Positions 55,031 to 63,264 of a DNA stretch of 64,000 nucleotides are shown piece after piece (position 1 is the stretch's first letter; every line of letters starts with the position of its first letter). Under the pieces are notes generated by a model, which was given only the letters and a program-made list of their open reading frames with translations, was not told where the DNA came from and did no database searches. Source of the stretch: BOG-933 sp037132135 (lineage in GTDB: Bacteria > Pseudomonadota > Alphaproteobacteria > Azospirillales > Azospirillaceae); assembly GCA_037132135.1 (NCBI GenBank), contig JBAXPR010000006.1:10596-74595 (forward strand), given 5' to 3'. The translations under genes and the position numbers were made by a program.

Positions 55031-58000
55031 ATGAGGATCGCCCGCTTCGGCATCTCCACGCGATTGACCGCCGGCCTGATCGTGCTCGCGGTGGTCATAA
55101 TGGCCACCGGCGTGATCTCGACGATGTCCAACACCGCCTTTCGCGCCGCGGTTGACGCCACCGCCCGCCATCTGGCCGCTCTCGAGACCGCCGCAGAGGC
55201 CGGGCGTACCGTGGTCGCGCTGGCGGTGGCCGGGCCGTCGCCGGTCAATGCCGCCGCCGAACAGCGGCTGGCGGTGCTGGTGGCCGGGCTCTGCCCGTCG
55301 CGGACGGCGTTTCCGGGCTGCGGCGGTCTCGACTCGGCGGTGGCCGCACTGATTGCCGGGGCCGGGGCGGCGGCGGCATCCGGTTTCGCCCAGGCCCTCG
55401 ATGCCCGCATCCGGGCCGAGCATGCGGCGCTGGCCGCCGACACCCGGGCGGTCAACGGCGTGGCGGCGGCGCGTGGCGGACTGGCGCTGGCGCTGGCGCT
55501 GGTCGCGGCGGGGGGGGGGCTGGGGTTCGGTTATTATGTCCGCCGGACCATCGGGCAGCCGCTCGATCATCTCCGCGATGGCCTGCGGGCGCTGGTGGCC
55601 GGGCGGCAGGTCTCGCTGCCGGGCGGCGCCGGCGAGGTTGCCGAGATGGCGGCATCGGTCGAGTATTTCATCTCCGAACTGCGCAAACGCGAGGAAGAAC
55701 TCAGCGGCAGCGAGGCCCGTTTCCGCGGTCTGATCGAGGGCTCGATTCAGGGCGTGCTGATCCACCGCAACTTCGTGCCGCTGTTCGTCAACGAGGCCTA
55801 CGCCCGCATCTTCGGCTTTGAGCGCACCCGCGACCTGCTGACCCTTTCCAGCCTCGAATGCCTGATGACCACCGAAGAGGCGCCACGCGCCTGGCGCCAG
55901 TACTTCCTGATGATGGCCGGGGAACAGGGCCAGGGGCTGCGCCGGATCAACCGGCTGCGCCGCGACGGCACCCCGGTGTGGTGCGAGGTGATCGAGCGTG
56001 TGATCGACTGGATGGGCGCGCCGGCGATGCAGGTGACGGTGGTCGACATCAGCGAGCGGGTACGCGCCGAGGCCGAGGTCGCCGAAACCTCGCTCCAGCT
56101 TCAGGCCGCCTTCGACGCCATGCCTAACGGCATTTGCCTCTTTGACGACGAGTTCCGGGGCGTGATCTACAATGAGCGCTATCGTCTGCTTTGGAGCTAT
56201 CCGGAAAGCCTGATGGCGGCTAAGCCGGTGCTGGGCGATCTGATCCGCCGCTCGGCCGAACAGGGCGATCTCGGCTGGCGTTCGGCTGAACAGCTGACCT
56301 TTGAGATCGGCACCTATATTTCCGCGGGATTGCCGCTGGTGGGCGAAACCCGGCTCGGCAGCGGCCGTTATCTGGAGTTCCGCGGCAACAGCCGGCGCGA
56401 GGGCGGTTTTCTCTTCACCTGTACCGACATCACCGAGCGCAAGGCCGCCGAAGAGGCCTTGCTGAAGGCCAAGGAACTGGCCGAGGACGCGGCAAAGTCG
56501 AAATCGACCTTCCTCGCCACCATGAGTCACGAGATCCGCACCCCGATGAACGGCGTGCTCGGCATGCTGGAGGTGCTGGAGAGGACCTCCCTCGAGAGCG
56601 AGCAGCGCCGTTTCGTCGCGGTAATTCGCGAATCGGCGCAGGCGCTGCTGACCATCATCAATGACATCCTGGATTTTTCCAAGATCGAGGCCGGGCGGCT
56701 GGAACTGGAAAGCGTGCCGATGTCGTTGCGCGCCATCGTCGAGGGCGTGGCCGATCTCCTGTCGACCCGCAGCCGGGAAAAGCACCTCGACCTGATCATC
56801 GACGTCGATCCGGCGCTGCCCGACGCCCGTATCGGCGACCCCGTGCGCCTGCGCCAGATCCTGCTCAATCTGGTCGGCAACGCCCTAAAATTCACCGAGC
56901 ACGGCTATGTCGCGGTGATGGTCTCGGCCCGCGTCCTGGGTGTCCCCGGGACGGCGCCGCCGGTTCATTTCGAGGTTGTGGACACCGGGATCGGCCTGAC
57001 CGAGGCGCTTCAGGCCAAGCTGTTCGAACCCTTCAGCCAGGCCGACGCCTCGACCACCCGGCGCTTCGGCGGCAGCGGTCTCGGGCTGTCGATCTGCCGG
57101 CGGCTGGTCGAGATCATGGGCGGGGCGATCGGCGCCCACGGCGCGGTCGGCTTCGGCTCCAGCTTCTGGTTCGAGGTGCCGCTGGCGGTGGACGAGGCGG
57201 CGGCGGCGCTGCCCGCGGTTCCGGGCATCGACCTTTCGGGGCTTGAAGTTCTGGTGATCGACGACGCGCCCGCCGCCTGCCGGGCCTTCGAGCTGATCCT
57301 GACCCGGGCCGGGGCGCAGGTGGTGACGGTGCCCGATGCCGGGGTCGGTCTGGCCGTGCTCAACCGGGCCGGCGAAGGCGAGCTTCCGTTCCAGGTGGTG
57401 GTGACCGACCACGATCCCGGTCGCCTCGACGGCCTGGATCTGGTCAGCGCCGTGCGGGCGGTGTCGGGCTATCAGGGCCTCGGGGTGGTGGTGACGACCC
57501 ATCTCGACGATGTCGGTCTGACCGCCGCCGCCGAGGGGCTCGGCATTACCGAGGTGCTGTTCAAGCCGGTGCGGCGCGAGGTGCTGGAGCGGGCGGTGGC
57601 GCGGGCGGCCGGGCGGTTGCCCCCTGAGCGCAGCGGCCCGGCGCGGGCGGCGGCCGAAGCCGCGCTGCCGCCCAGCCGCGACGAGGCGCAGGCCGCCGGG
57701 GCGCTGATCCTGATCGCCGAGGACAATCCGACCAATCAGATCGTGATCCGCCAGCAGTTCCAGCGTCTCGGCTTTGCCGCCGATCTGGTCGAGGATGGCG
57801 AGGCGGCCTGGGGTGCGCTTCAGGCCGGCGGCTATGGCCTGCTGGTCACCGACTGCTTCATGCCCCGGCTCGACGGCTACGCCCTGGCCCGGCGGCTGCG
57901 GGCCGGCGAAGCCGTTGCCGGCGGTCATCTGCCGATCGTCGCCCTGACCGCGGCGGCGCTCTCGGGCGAGGCCGACAAGTGCTATGCCGCCGGCATGGAC

Positions 58001-58462
58001 GATTATCTGGCCAAGCCGGTGGAACTGGCCGCCCTCGAGGCGATGGTCGCGCGCTGGCTGCCCAAGGCCCTGGAGTTGCGGCGGCCGGCGGCGGCCGGGC
58101 CGGCTCCGCCGCCGCCGCCGCCCGAAGCCGCGCCGGTGGTGCTGGATGTCGCCTTCGTGGTCGGGCTGTTCGGCGACAAGGAGGCGGCGCGGCCGATGAT
58201 GGACTATTTCCTCGAGACCACGGCGCCGACCCTGGAACAGCTGGCCTGTCATCTCGAAACCGGCAACACCGAAGATGCGCGCTTTGCCGCCCACTCGATC
58301 GCCGGCGCCGCCCGCACCGCCGGAACCGGCGAACTGGCCGCCCTGGCCTCGAAGATCGAAGCGGCGCTGGTCGAAACCGGTCTGCCGGTCGCCCGCGTCC
58401 TCCTTCCCGACCTCCGCGCCGCCTTTGCCCGGGTCACCGAAGCGGTGTGGCGGGAGCTTTAG
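55031..58462 (+). CDS. Hybrid sensor histidine kinase with two PAS, two receivers and an HPt domain
   Basis: The 1143-residue protein has TM1 at about 13-32, a periplasmic domain, TM2 at about 149-171, HAMP-like region to 225, PAS1 at about 229-350 and PAS2 at 354-470. HisKA carries His500 (TMSHEIRTPMNG) and HATPase carries NLVGNALKFTEHG, DTGIGL and GGSGLGLSI. Receiver 1 has Asp793 in VVTDHDPGRLDG, where the usual D-x-x-M-P spacing is shortened to D-x-x-P. Receiver 2 has Asp941 (LLVTDCFMPRLDG) and KPV. The C-terminal HPt has His1088 in AAHSIAGAARTAG. It is thus a BarA/TorS-like phosphorelay in one chain. ATG 55031 follows AGGAAGGGG. Confidence 0.93.
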   Translation: MRIARFGISTRLTAGLIVLAVVIMATGVISTMSNTAFRAAVDATARHLAALETAAEAGRTVVALAVAGPSPVNAAAEQRLAVLVAGLCPSRTAFPGCGGLDSAVAALIAGAGAAAASGFAQALDARIRAEHAALAADTRAVNGVAAARGGLALALALVAAGGGLGFGYYVRRTIGQPLDHLRDGLRALVAGRQVSLPGGAGEVAEMAASVEYFISELRKREEELSGSEARFRGLIEGSIQGVLIHRNFVPLFVNEAYARIFGFERTRDLLTLSSLECLMTTEEAPRAWRQYFLMMAGEQGQGLRRINRLRRDGTPVWCEVIERVIDWMGAPAMQVTVVDISERVRAEAEVAETSLQLQAAFDAMPNGICLFDDEFRGVIYNERYRLLWSYPESLMAAKPVLGDLIRRSAEQGDLGWRSAEQLTFEIGTYISAGLPLVGETRLGSGRYLEFRGNSRREGGFLFTCTDITERKAAEEALLKAKELAEDAAKSKSTFLATMSHEIRTPMNGVLGMLEVLERTSLESEQRRFVAVIRESAQALLTIINDILDFSKIEAGRLELESVPMSLRAIVEGVADLLSTRSREKHLDLIIDVDPALPDARIGDPVRLRQILLNLVGNALKFTEHGYVAVMVSARVLGVPGTAPPVHFEVVDTGIGLTEALQAKLFEPFSQADASTTRRFGGSGLGLSICRRLVEIMGGAIGAHGAVGFGSSFWFEVPLAVDEAAAALPAVPGIDLSGLEVLVIDDAPAACRAFELILTRAGAQVVTVPDAGVGLAVLNRAGEGELPFQVVVTDHDPGRLDGLDLVSAVRAVSGYQGLGVVVTTHLDDVGLTAAAEGLGITEVLFKPVRREVLERAVARAAGRLPPERSGPARAAAEAALPPSRDEAQAAGALILIAEDNPTNQIVIRQQFQRLGFAADLVEDGEAAWGALQAGGYGLLVTDCFMPRLDGYALARRLRAGEAVAGGHLPIVALTAAALSGEADKCYAAGMDDYLAKPVELAALEAMVARWLPKALELRRPAAAGPAPPPPPPEAAPVVLDVAFVVGLFGDKEAARPMMDYFLETTAPTLEQLACHLETGNTEDARFAAHSIAGAARTAGTGELAALASKIEAALVETGLPVARVLLPDLRAAFARVTEAVWREL

Positions 58463-58571
58463 TCCGCAGGGCGTCGGGTCCCGCGGCGCCGCGCACCGTG
58501 CGGTGAGCGTCCCCGGCTGAGAACGCGCCGCTTATCCCGCACCGCAAAACACACTGGACAATCCGGCATCC

Positions 58572-58638
58572 GCTCTATATAGCTAGTGGAGTTGTGTTGA
58601 TTGACGCGATATCACATATCAACACAGTTGAATAGAGC
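58572..58638. promoter_or_regulatory. Nested inverted repeats upstream of the sulfate-import operon
   Basis: The outer arms GCTCTAT (58572-58578) and ATAGAGC (58632-58638) and the inner arms TGTGTTGAT (58593-58601) and ATCAACACA (58618-58626) are all perfect. The interval also contains the direct repeat ATATCA-C-ATATCA (58610-58622). It ends 35 bases before the sbp ATG, and TGCAT-TAT-ATGCA (58645-58657) follows. A sulfur-responsive operator is the likely role; I cannot name the regulator. Confidence 0.6.
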
Positions 58639-58673
58639 TTGCCGTGCATTATATGCACACAAGGAGAACTGCG

Positions 58674-59687
58674 ATGGTTTTTGAAGGACTTAAGCGAAAG
58701 CTGGCTCTGGCGGTGACAGTGGGCAGCCTGATGGCCCCTTCCTTTGCCTTGGCCGAGACAGCCCTGCTCAACGTCTCCTATGATCCGACCCGCGAACTGT
58801 ACGTCGCGATCAACAAGGCGTTCGGCGCCAGGTGGCAGGCTGAGACCAAGGATACGGTGCGCATCAACCAGTCCCACGGCGGTTCGGGCAAGCAGGCCCG
58901 CGCCGTGATCGATGGCCTGGAAGCCGACGTGGTAACGCTGGCGCTCGCCTACGACATCGACGCCATCGCCGATTCGGGTCAGATCGCGCCCAACTGGCAA
59001 CAGCGGCTGCCCCAGAACAGCACGCCCTTCACCTCGACGATTGTCTTCCTGGTGCGCAAGGGCAATCCCAAGCAGATTCACGACTGGAACGACCTGATCA
59101 AGGACGGCGTCCAGGTGATCACGCCCAACCCCAAGACCTCGGGCGGCGCGCGCTGGAACTATCTTGCGGCCTGGGGCTATGCCTTGGACCGGAGCCAGGG
59201 TGACGAGGCGGCGGCCAAAGAGTTTGTCGGCAAACTCTTTGCTCATGTGCCGGTGCTCGACAGCGGCGCCCGCGGCTCGACCATCACCTTCACCCAGCGC
59301 GGCCTCGGCGATGTGTTGCTGGCCTGGGAGAACGAGGCCTACCTGGCCAGGCAGGAACTCGGCGGAAGCCTCGATGTGGTGGTGCCGTCCACCAGCATTC
59401 TCGCCGAACCGCCGGTGGCGGTGGTCGATAAGGTGGTCGAGCGTCATGGCTCCCGCAAGGCGGCCGAGGCCTATCTCACCTTCCTCTATACCCCTGAAGC
59501 TCAGGCCATCGCCGCCGAGAACCATTACCGGCCCCGGCTGGCCGAGGTGGCAGCGAAGTTCAAGGATCGCTTTCCGGAGATCAAACTCTTCACCATCGAC
59601 GCGGTGTTCGGCGGCTGGCGTGCTGCCCAGGCGAAGCATTTCGCCGATGGTGGGGTGTTTGACCAGATTTTCAGGCCCCATCCGTGA
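58674..59687 (+). CDS. sbp: Sulfate-binding periplasmic protein
   Basis: The 337-residue protein has a signal peptide (cleavage near ALA-ET) and the sulfate-binding signature LLNVSYDPTRELY. INQSHGGSGKQARAVIDGLEADVV, NPKTSGGARWNYLAAWGYA and SGARGSTITF follow, very close in pattern to enterobacterial Sbp rather than thiosulfate-binding CysP. AAGGAGA nine bases before the ATG at 58674 fixes the start. First gene of sbp-cysT-cysW-cysA. Confidence 0.95.
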   Translation: MVFEGLKRKLALAVTVGSLMAPSFALAETALLNVSYDPTRELYVAINKAFGARWQAETKDTVRINQSHGGSGKQARAVIDGLEADVVTLALAYDIDAIADSGQIAPNWQQRLPQNSTPFTSTIVFLVRKGNPKQIHDWNDLIKDGVQVITPNPKTSGGARWNYLAAWGYALDRSQGDEAAAKEFVGKLFAHVPVLDSGARGSTITFTQRGLGDVLLAWENEAYLARQELGGSLDVVVPSTSILAEPPVAVVDKVVERHGSRKAAEAYLTFLYTPEAQAIAAENHYRPRLAEVAAKFKDRFPEIKLFTIDAVFGGWRAAQAKHFADGGVFDQIFRPHP

Positions 59688-60604
59688 GCGGGATATTCAC
59701 ACTGGCGGAACCGTCGCCCAGCGCCCTGATGCGGGCGCTGGGCGGGCTGGGCCGCCCTGACCGGGGAAATCTGAGCCGGATTGGCCTGCGCTATTCGATC
59801 CTTCCCGGCTTTGGGCTGACCCTTGGGCTGACGCTCTCGTGGCTGGGCCTGATCGTGCTGATCCCCTTGTCGGCACTGGCCATCCACGCCGGCGGGCTGG
59901 GCTGGAGCGGCTTTTGGCACGAGGTGCTGACCGAGCGCGTGATCGCCGCCTTCAGAGTCAGTTTCACCACCGCGTTTGCCGCCGCCCTGATCAACCTGGT
60001 CTTCGGTTTCCTGGTGGCCTGGGTGCTGGTGCGCTACCGCTTTCCCGGTCAGAAGCTGGTCGACGCGCTGGTGGATCTGCCCTTCGCCCTGCCGACCGCG
60101 GTCGCCGGCATCGCGCTGACCTCGCTCTATGCCACCAATGGCTGGATCGGCTCGATCCTCGCCGAGTGGGGCATCCGGGTCGCCTTCACGCCGCTCGGCA
60201 TCGTGGTTGCCCTGACCTTCATCGGCCTGCCCTTCGTGGTGCGCACCGTCGAACCGGTGTTGCAGGAATTGCCGCCGGAAGAAGAAGAGGCGGCGATGAG
60301 TCTCGGCGCCAGCCGCTGGCAAACCTTCCTCCACGTCATTCTGCCCGCCTTGAGCCCGGCTTTGCTCACCGGCTTCGCCCTGGCCTTCGCGCGCGGTCTT
60401 GGCGAGTACGGCTCGGTGATCTTCATCGCCGGCAACATGCCGGAGGTTTCTGAAGTCGTGCCGCTGCTGATCATCATCAAGCTCGAACAGTTCAACTATC
60501 ACGGTGCCACCGCCATCGGTACTCTGATGCTGATGCTGTCCTTCGCCCTGCTGCTGGTGATCAACCTGCTGCAAGCCTGGATGAGGAAACGCCATGCTCA
60601 CTAA
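59684..60604 (+). CDS. cysT: Sulfate ABC transporter permease CysT (CysU)
   Basis: The 306-residue permease has about six membrane helices, the core VLVRYRFPGQKLVDALVDLPFALPTAVAGIAL and the EAA loop EEEEAAMSLGASRWQTFLHVILP. It starts with a GTG that overlaps the sbp stop by four bases. Pairs with CysW. Confidence 0.95.
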   Translation: MSGIFTLAEPSPSALMRALGGLGRPDRGNLSRIGLRYSILPGFGLTLGLTLSWLGLIVLIPLSALAIHAGGLGWSGFWHEVLTERVIAAFRVSFTTAFAAALINLVFGFLVAWVLVRYRFPGQKLVDALVDLPFALPTAVAGIALTSLYATNGWIGSILAEWGIRVAFTPLGIVVALTFIGLPFVVRTVEPVLQELPPEEEEAAMSLGASRWQTFLHVILPALSPALLTGFALAFARGLGEYGSVIFIAGNMPEVSEVVPLLIIIKLEQFNYHGATAIGTLMLMLSFALLLVINLLQAWMRKRHAH

Positions 60605-61460
60605 GGCCGTCGTCTCCGACAACCAGCGCGTTACCCTGCGGGATCCGGCATGGCTGCGCCGGACCCTGGGGGCGCTGGCCCTGGGCTTCCTCACCCTCTT
60701 CGTGGTGCTGCCTCTGCTCACGGTGTTCGTCGAGGCGCTGCGCCGCGGCCTCGGCCCCTATTTCGATGCCCTGGCCGAACCCGACGCCCTGGCCGCCATC
60801 CGTCTGACCCTGCTCGTTGCCGGCATCGCGGTGCCGGTCAATCTGGTGTTCGGCGTCGTCGCGGCCTGGACGGTGACCAAATTCGAATTTCCAGGCAAGA
60901 GCTTCCTGATCACCCTGATCGATCTGCCCTTTTCTGTCTCCCCGGTGATTTCCGGCATGGTCTATGTCCTGCTGTTCGGGCTCCATGGCTGGTTCGGGCC
61001 GTGGCTGCGTGCGCATGATCTTCAGATCGTCTTCGCGGTACCCGGGCTGGTGCTGGCCACGGTGTTCGTCACCTTCCCGTTCGTCGCCCGCGAACTCATC
61101 CCCCTCATGCAGTCCCAGGGCACCGAGGAAGAGGAGGCGGCGGCTTCGCTCGGCGCCGGCGGCTGGCAGATATTCTGGTTCGTCACCTTGCCCAACATCC
61201 GCTGGGCGCTGCTTTACGGGGTGCTGCTCTGCAACGCCCGCGCCATGGGCGAGTTCGGTGCGGTGTCGGTGGTTTCCGGCCATGTCCGCGGCCTGACCAA
61301 CACCATGCCGCTCCATGTCGAGATTCTTTACAACGAATACAACTTCGTCGCCGCCTTCGCGGTGGCCTCGCTGCTCGCCCTGCTCGCCCTGGTCACCCTG
61401 GCGGCGAAGTCGGCGCTGGAATGGCGCTGGGGCGAGGCGCTGTCCGGGCGCGGACATTAG
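60594..61460 (+). CDS. cysW: Sulfate ABC transporter permease CysW
   Basis: The 288-residue permease has WTVTKFEFPGKSFLITLIDLPFSVSPVISG, the EAA loop TEEEEAAASLGAGGWQIFWFVTLPN and the typical GAVSVVSGHVRGLTNTMPLHVEILYNEY. It overlaps cysT by 11 bases and forms the channel with CysT. Confidence 0.96.
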   Translation: MLTKAVVSDNQRVTLRDPAWLRRTLGALALGFLTLFVVLPLLTVFVEALRRGLGPYFDALAEPDALAAIRLTLLVAGIAVPVNLVFGVVAAWTVTKFEFPGKSFLITLIDLPFSVSPVISGMVYVLLFGLHGWFGPWLRAHDLQIVFAVPGLVLATVFVTFPFVARELIPLMQSQGTEEEEAAASLGAGGWQIFWFVTLPNIRWALLYGVLLCNARAMGEFGAVSVVSGHVRGLTNTMPLHVEILYNEYNFVAAFAVASLLALLALVTLAAKSALEWRWGEALSGRGH

Positions 61461-61472
61461 GAGTTTCTGGCA

Positions 61473-62549
61473 ATGACCATCACCATTTCCAACATTACCA
61501 AGCACTTCGGTTCCTTCGTCGCGCTCGATTCCGTCGACCTTCAGGTCGAATCGGGCGAGTTGCTGGCCTTGCTTGGTCCCTCGGGCTCGGGCAAGACGAC
61601 GCTGCTGCGCATCCTCGGCGGGCTCGACCGTGCCGATGCCGGCAGCATCTCCTTCTTCGGCGAGGCGGCGCTGGGCCTGACCCCGCGCGACCGCCAGGTC
61701 GGCTTCGTGTTTCAGCATTACTCACTGTTCCGTCACATGACGGTGTTCGACAACGTCGGTTTCGGTCTCAAGGTCCGGCCCCGCAAAGAGAGGCTGCCGC
61801 AGCCCGAGATCGCCGAGCGGGTGATGAAGCTGCTGGACCTCGTACAACTGGCGCCGCTGGCCCACCGCTATCCCTCCCAGCTGTCCGGCGGCCAGCGGCA
61901 GCGGGTGGCGCTGGCCCGTGCCCTGGCCATCGAGCCCAGGGTGCTGCTGCTCGACGAGCCTTTCGGCGCCCTCGATGCCAAGGTGCGCAAGGAACTGCGC
62001 CGCTGGCTGCGCCGCTTGCATGATGAGATGCACATCACCAGCGTCTTCGTCACCCACGACCAGGAGGAGGCGCTGGAACTCGCCGACCGGGTGGTGGTGA
62101 TGAACCGTGGCCGCATCGAGCAGGTGGGCACGCCGACCGCAGTCTACGAGCATCCGGCCTCGCCTTTCGTGTACGACTTCCTCGGCAACGTCAACCGGTT
62201 CGCCTGCACGGTCGAGAAGGGCGAAATCCGGCTCGATGGTCCTGGCCTGACCCTGTCCACCCTCGGCGGTGACCATGGCCGCGCCGTGGCGTTCGTCCGT
62301 CCCCACGACGTCGAGCTGACCCGGATCGAGGACGGCGACGGCGCACTGCCGCGCGCCCGCATCCGCCACATCTTCGCCCTCGGCCCGACTGCCCGGGTGG
62401 AACTGGATCTCAACGGCCATGCCCTTGAGGCGGTGATGGACAAGAGCCGCTTCAACGGCCTCGGACTGCGTCGGGGAGACTGGGCCGGCGTCCGGCTGGT
62501 CAGCCCCCAACTGTTTTCCGATGGCGAGGTTGCCGGCAGCGGGATTTGA
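61473..62549 (+). CDS. cysA: Sulfate ABC transporter ATPase CysA
   Basis: The 358-residue ATPase has Walker A GPSGSGKTT, the sulfate-class VFQHYSLFRHMTVFDNVGFGL, signature LSGGQRQRVALA, Walker B VLLLDEPFGALDAKVRKEL and SVFVTHDQEEALELADR. A C-terminal regulatory (TOBE-like) domain follows. It lies 12 bases after cysW and completes the importer. Confidence 0.96.
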   Translation: MTITISNITKHFGSFVALDSVDLQVESGELLALLGPSGSGKTTLLRILGGLDRADAGSISFFGEAALGLTPRDRQVGFVFQHYSLFRHMTVFDNVGFGLKVRPRKERLPQPEIAERVMKLLDLVQLAPLAHRYPSQLSGGQRQRVALARALAIEPRVLLLDEPFGALDAKVRKELRRWLRRLHDEMHITSVFVTHDQEEALELADRVVVMNRGRIEQVGTPTAVYEHPASPFVYDFLGNVNRFACTVEKGEIRLDGPGLTLSTLGGDHGRAVAFVRPHDVELTRIEDGDGALPRARIRHIFALGPTARVELDLNGHALEAVMDKSRFNGLGLRRGDWAGVRLVSPQLFSDGEVAGSGI

Positions 62550-62634
62550 GTGTGAGTTATCCTTGATAAGGCCAATAGATTGGTGTACTTTAAGACAACA
62601 AAGAGCAAATGTTTATTGTAAAATGGAGGCGGTG

Positions 62635-63036
62635 ATGAGCGGTCAATTCGGTGGCGATGTCAGTCCGCAGCAGGCATGGCAAGGGCTGGCGGACAATCCG
62701 GCGGCGGTGCTGGTCGATGTCCGGACCCCGGACGAATGGAACCATGTTGGCGTCCCGGATGTGTCCAGCCTGGGCCGGCCGCTGGTGAAACTGGACTGGC
62801 AGAAATTCCCGCCGCCCGAGCGCGAGCGGCGCTTCAGCGCCGCGTTGGCGGCCAGCGGCGTGACGCCGGAGCGGCCGGTGTTTTTGATTTGCCGCAGCGG
62901 TGTGCGCTCGCGGGCGGCCGGCGAGGTGCTGGCGCGCCAGGGCTACCGCGCCTTCAACGTTGCCAACGGCTTCGAAGGCAAGCCTGGCGGGACGACTCCC
63001 GGCTGGAAGGCCCTCGGACTGCCCTGGACTCATTGA
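62635..63036 (+). CDS. Rhodanese-domain sulfurtransferase
   Basis: The 133-residue protein is a single rhodanese domain: VLVDVRTPDEWNHVG and the active-site loop with the catalytic cysteine in ICRSGVRSRAAG, then VANGFEGKPGG. GGAGG six bases before the ATG at 62635 sets the start. There is no long N-terminal extension of the kind that targets known family 2A cargo. It lies between cysA and the encapsulin gene, and rhodaneses are often found near family 2A encapsulins. Confidence 0.9.
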   Translation: MSGQFGGDVSPQQAWQGLADNPAAVLVDVRTPDEWNHVGVPDVSSLGRPLVKLDWQKFPPPERERRFSAALAASGVTPERPVFLICRSGVRSRAAGEVLARQGYRAFNVANGFEGKPGGTTPGWKALGLPWTH

Positions 63037-63063
63037 CTATCCGAGCCGTGGGCGACCGCAGTT

Positions 63064-63073
63064 ATCACGTGAT
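63064..63073. repeat. Short palindrome between rhodanese and srpI
   Basis: ATCACGTGAT is a perfect 10-base palindrome 25 bases after the rhodanese stop. The 228-base gap up to srpI (63037-63264) also has a GGAA-AATC-TTCC hairpin near 63144-63155. It holds no gene I can support, and I matched no known riboswitch. Confidence 0.35.
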
Positions 63074-63264
63074 GCTAGGTGTATTATTGTGCTCGAAAGA
63101 TCTGGTAGTCTGGTGAGTTTAAGGTTGACAGGTGAGCCGAATTGGAAAATCTTCCGTGACGGTACTGGAGGAGGTGACGCCGCCAGGAACGAAACAGCGG
63201 ACCGGCCGTCATGAACACGCCTTTGACATGAAGATAATCACGGATCGTTTCGAGGACGAACCCC

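Noticed and set aside
58593..58626. FNR box in the sulfate promoter (TTGAT and ATCAA)
   Set aside because: The half-sites are about 24 bases apart instead of the four-base spacing required for FNR.
63116..63264. S-adenosylmethionine or cobalamin riboswitch before srpI
   Set aside because: I could not find the conserved cores of the SAM-I, SAM-II or B12 classes in this leader.
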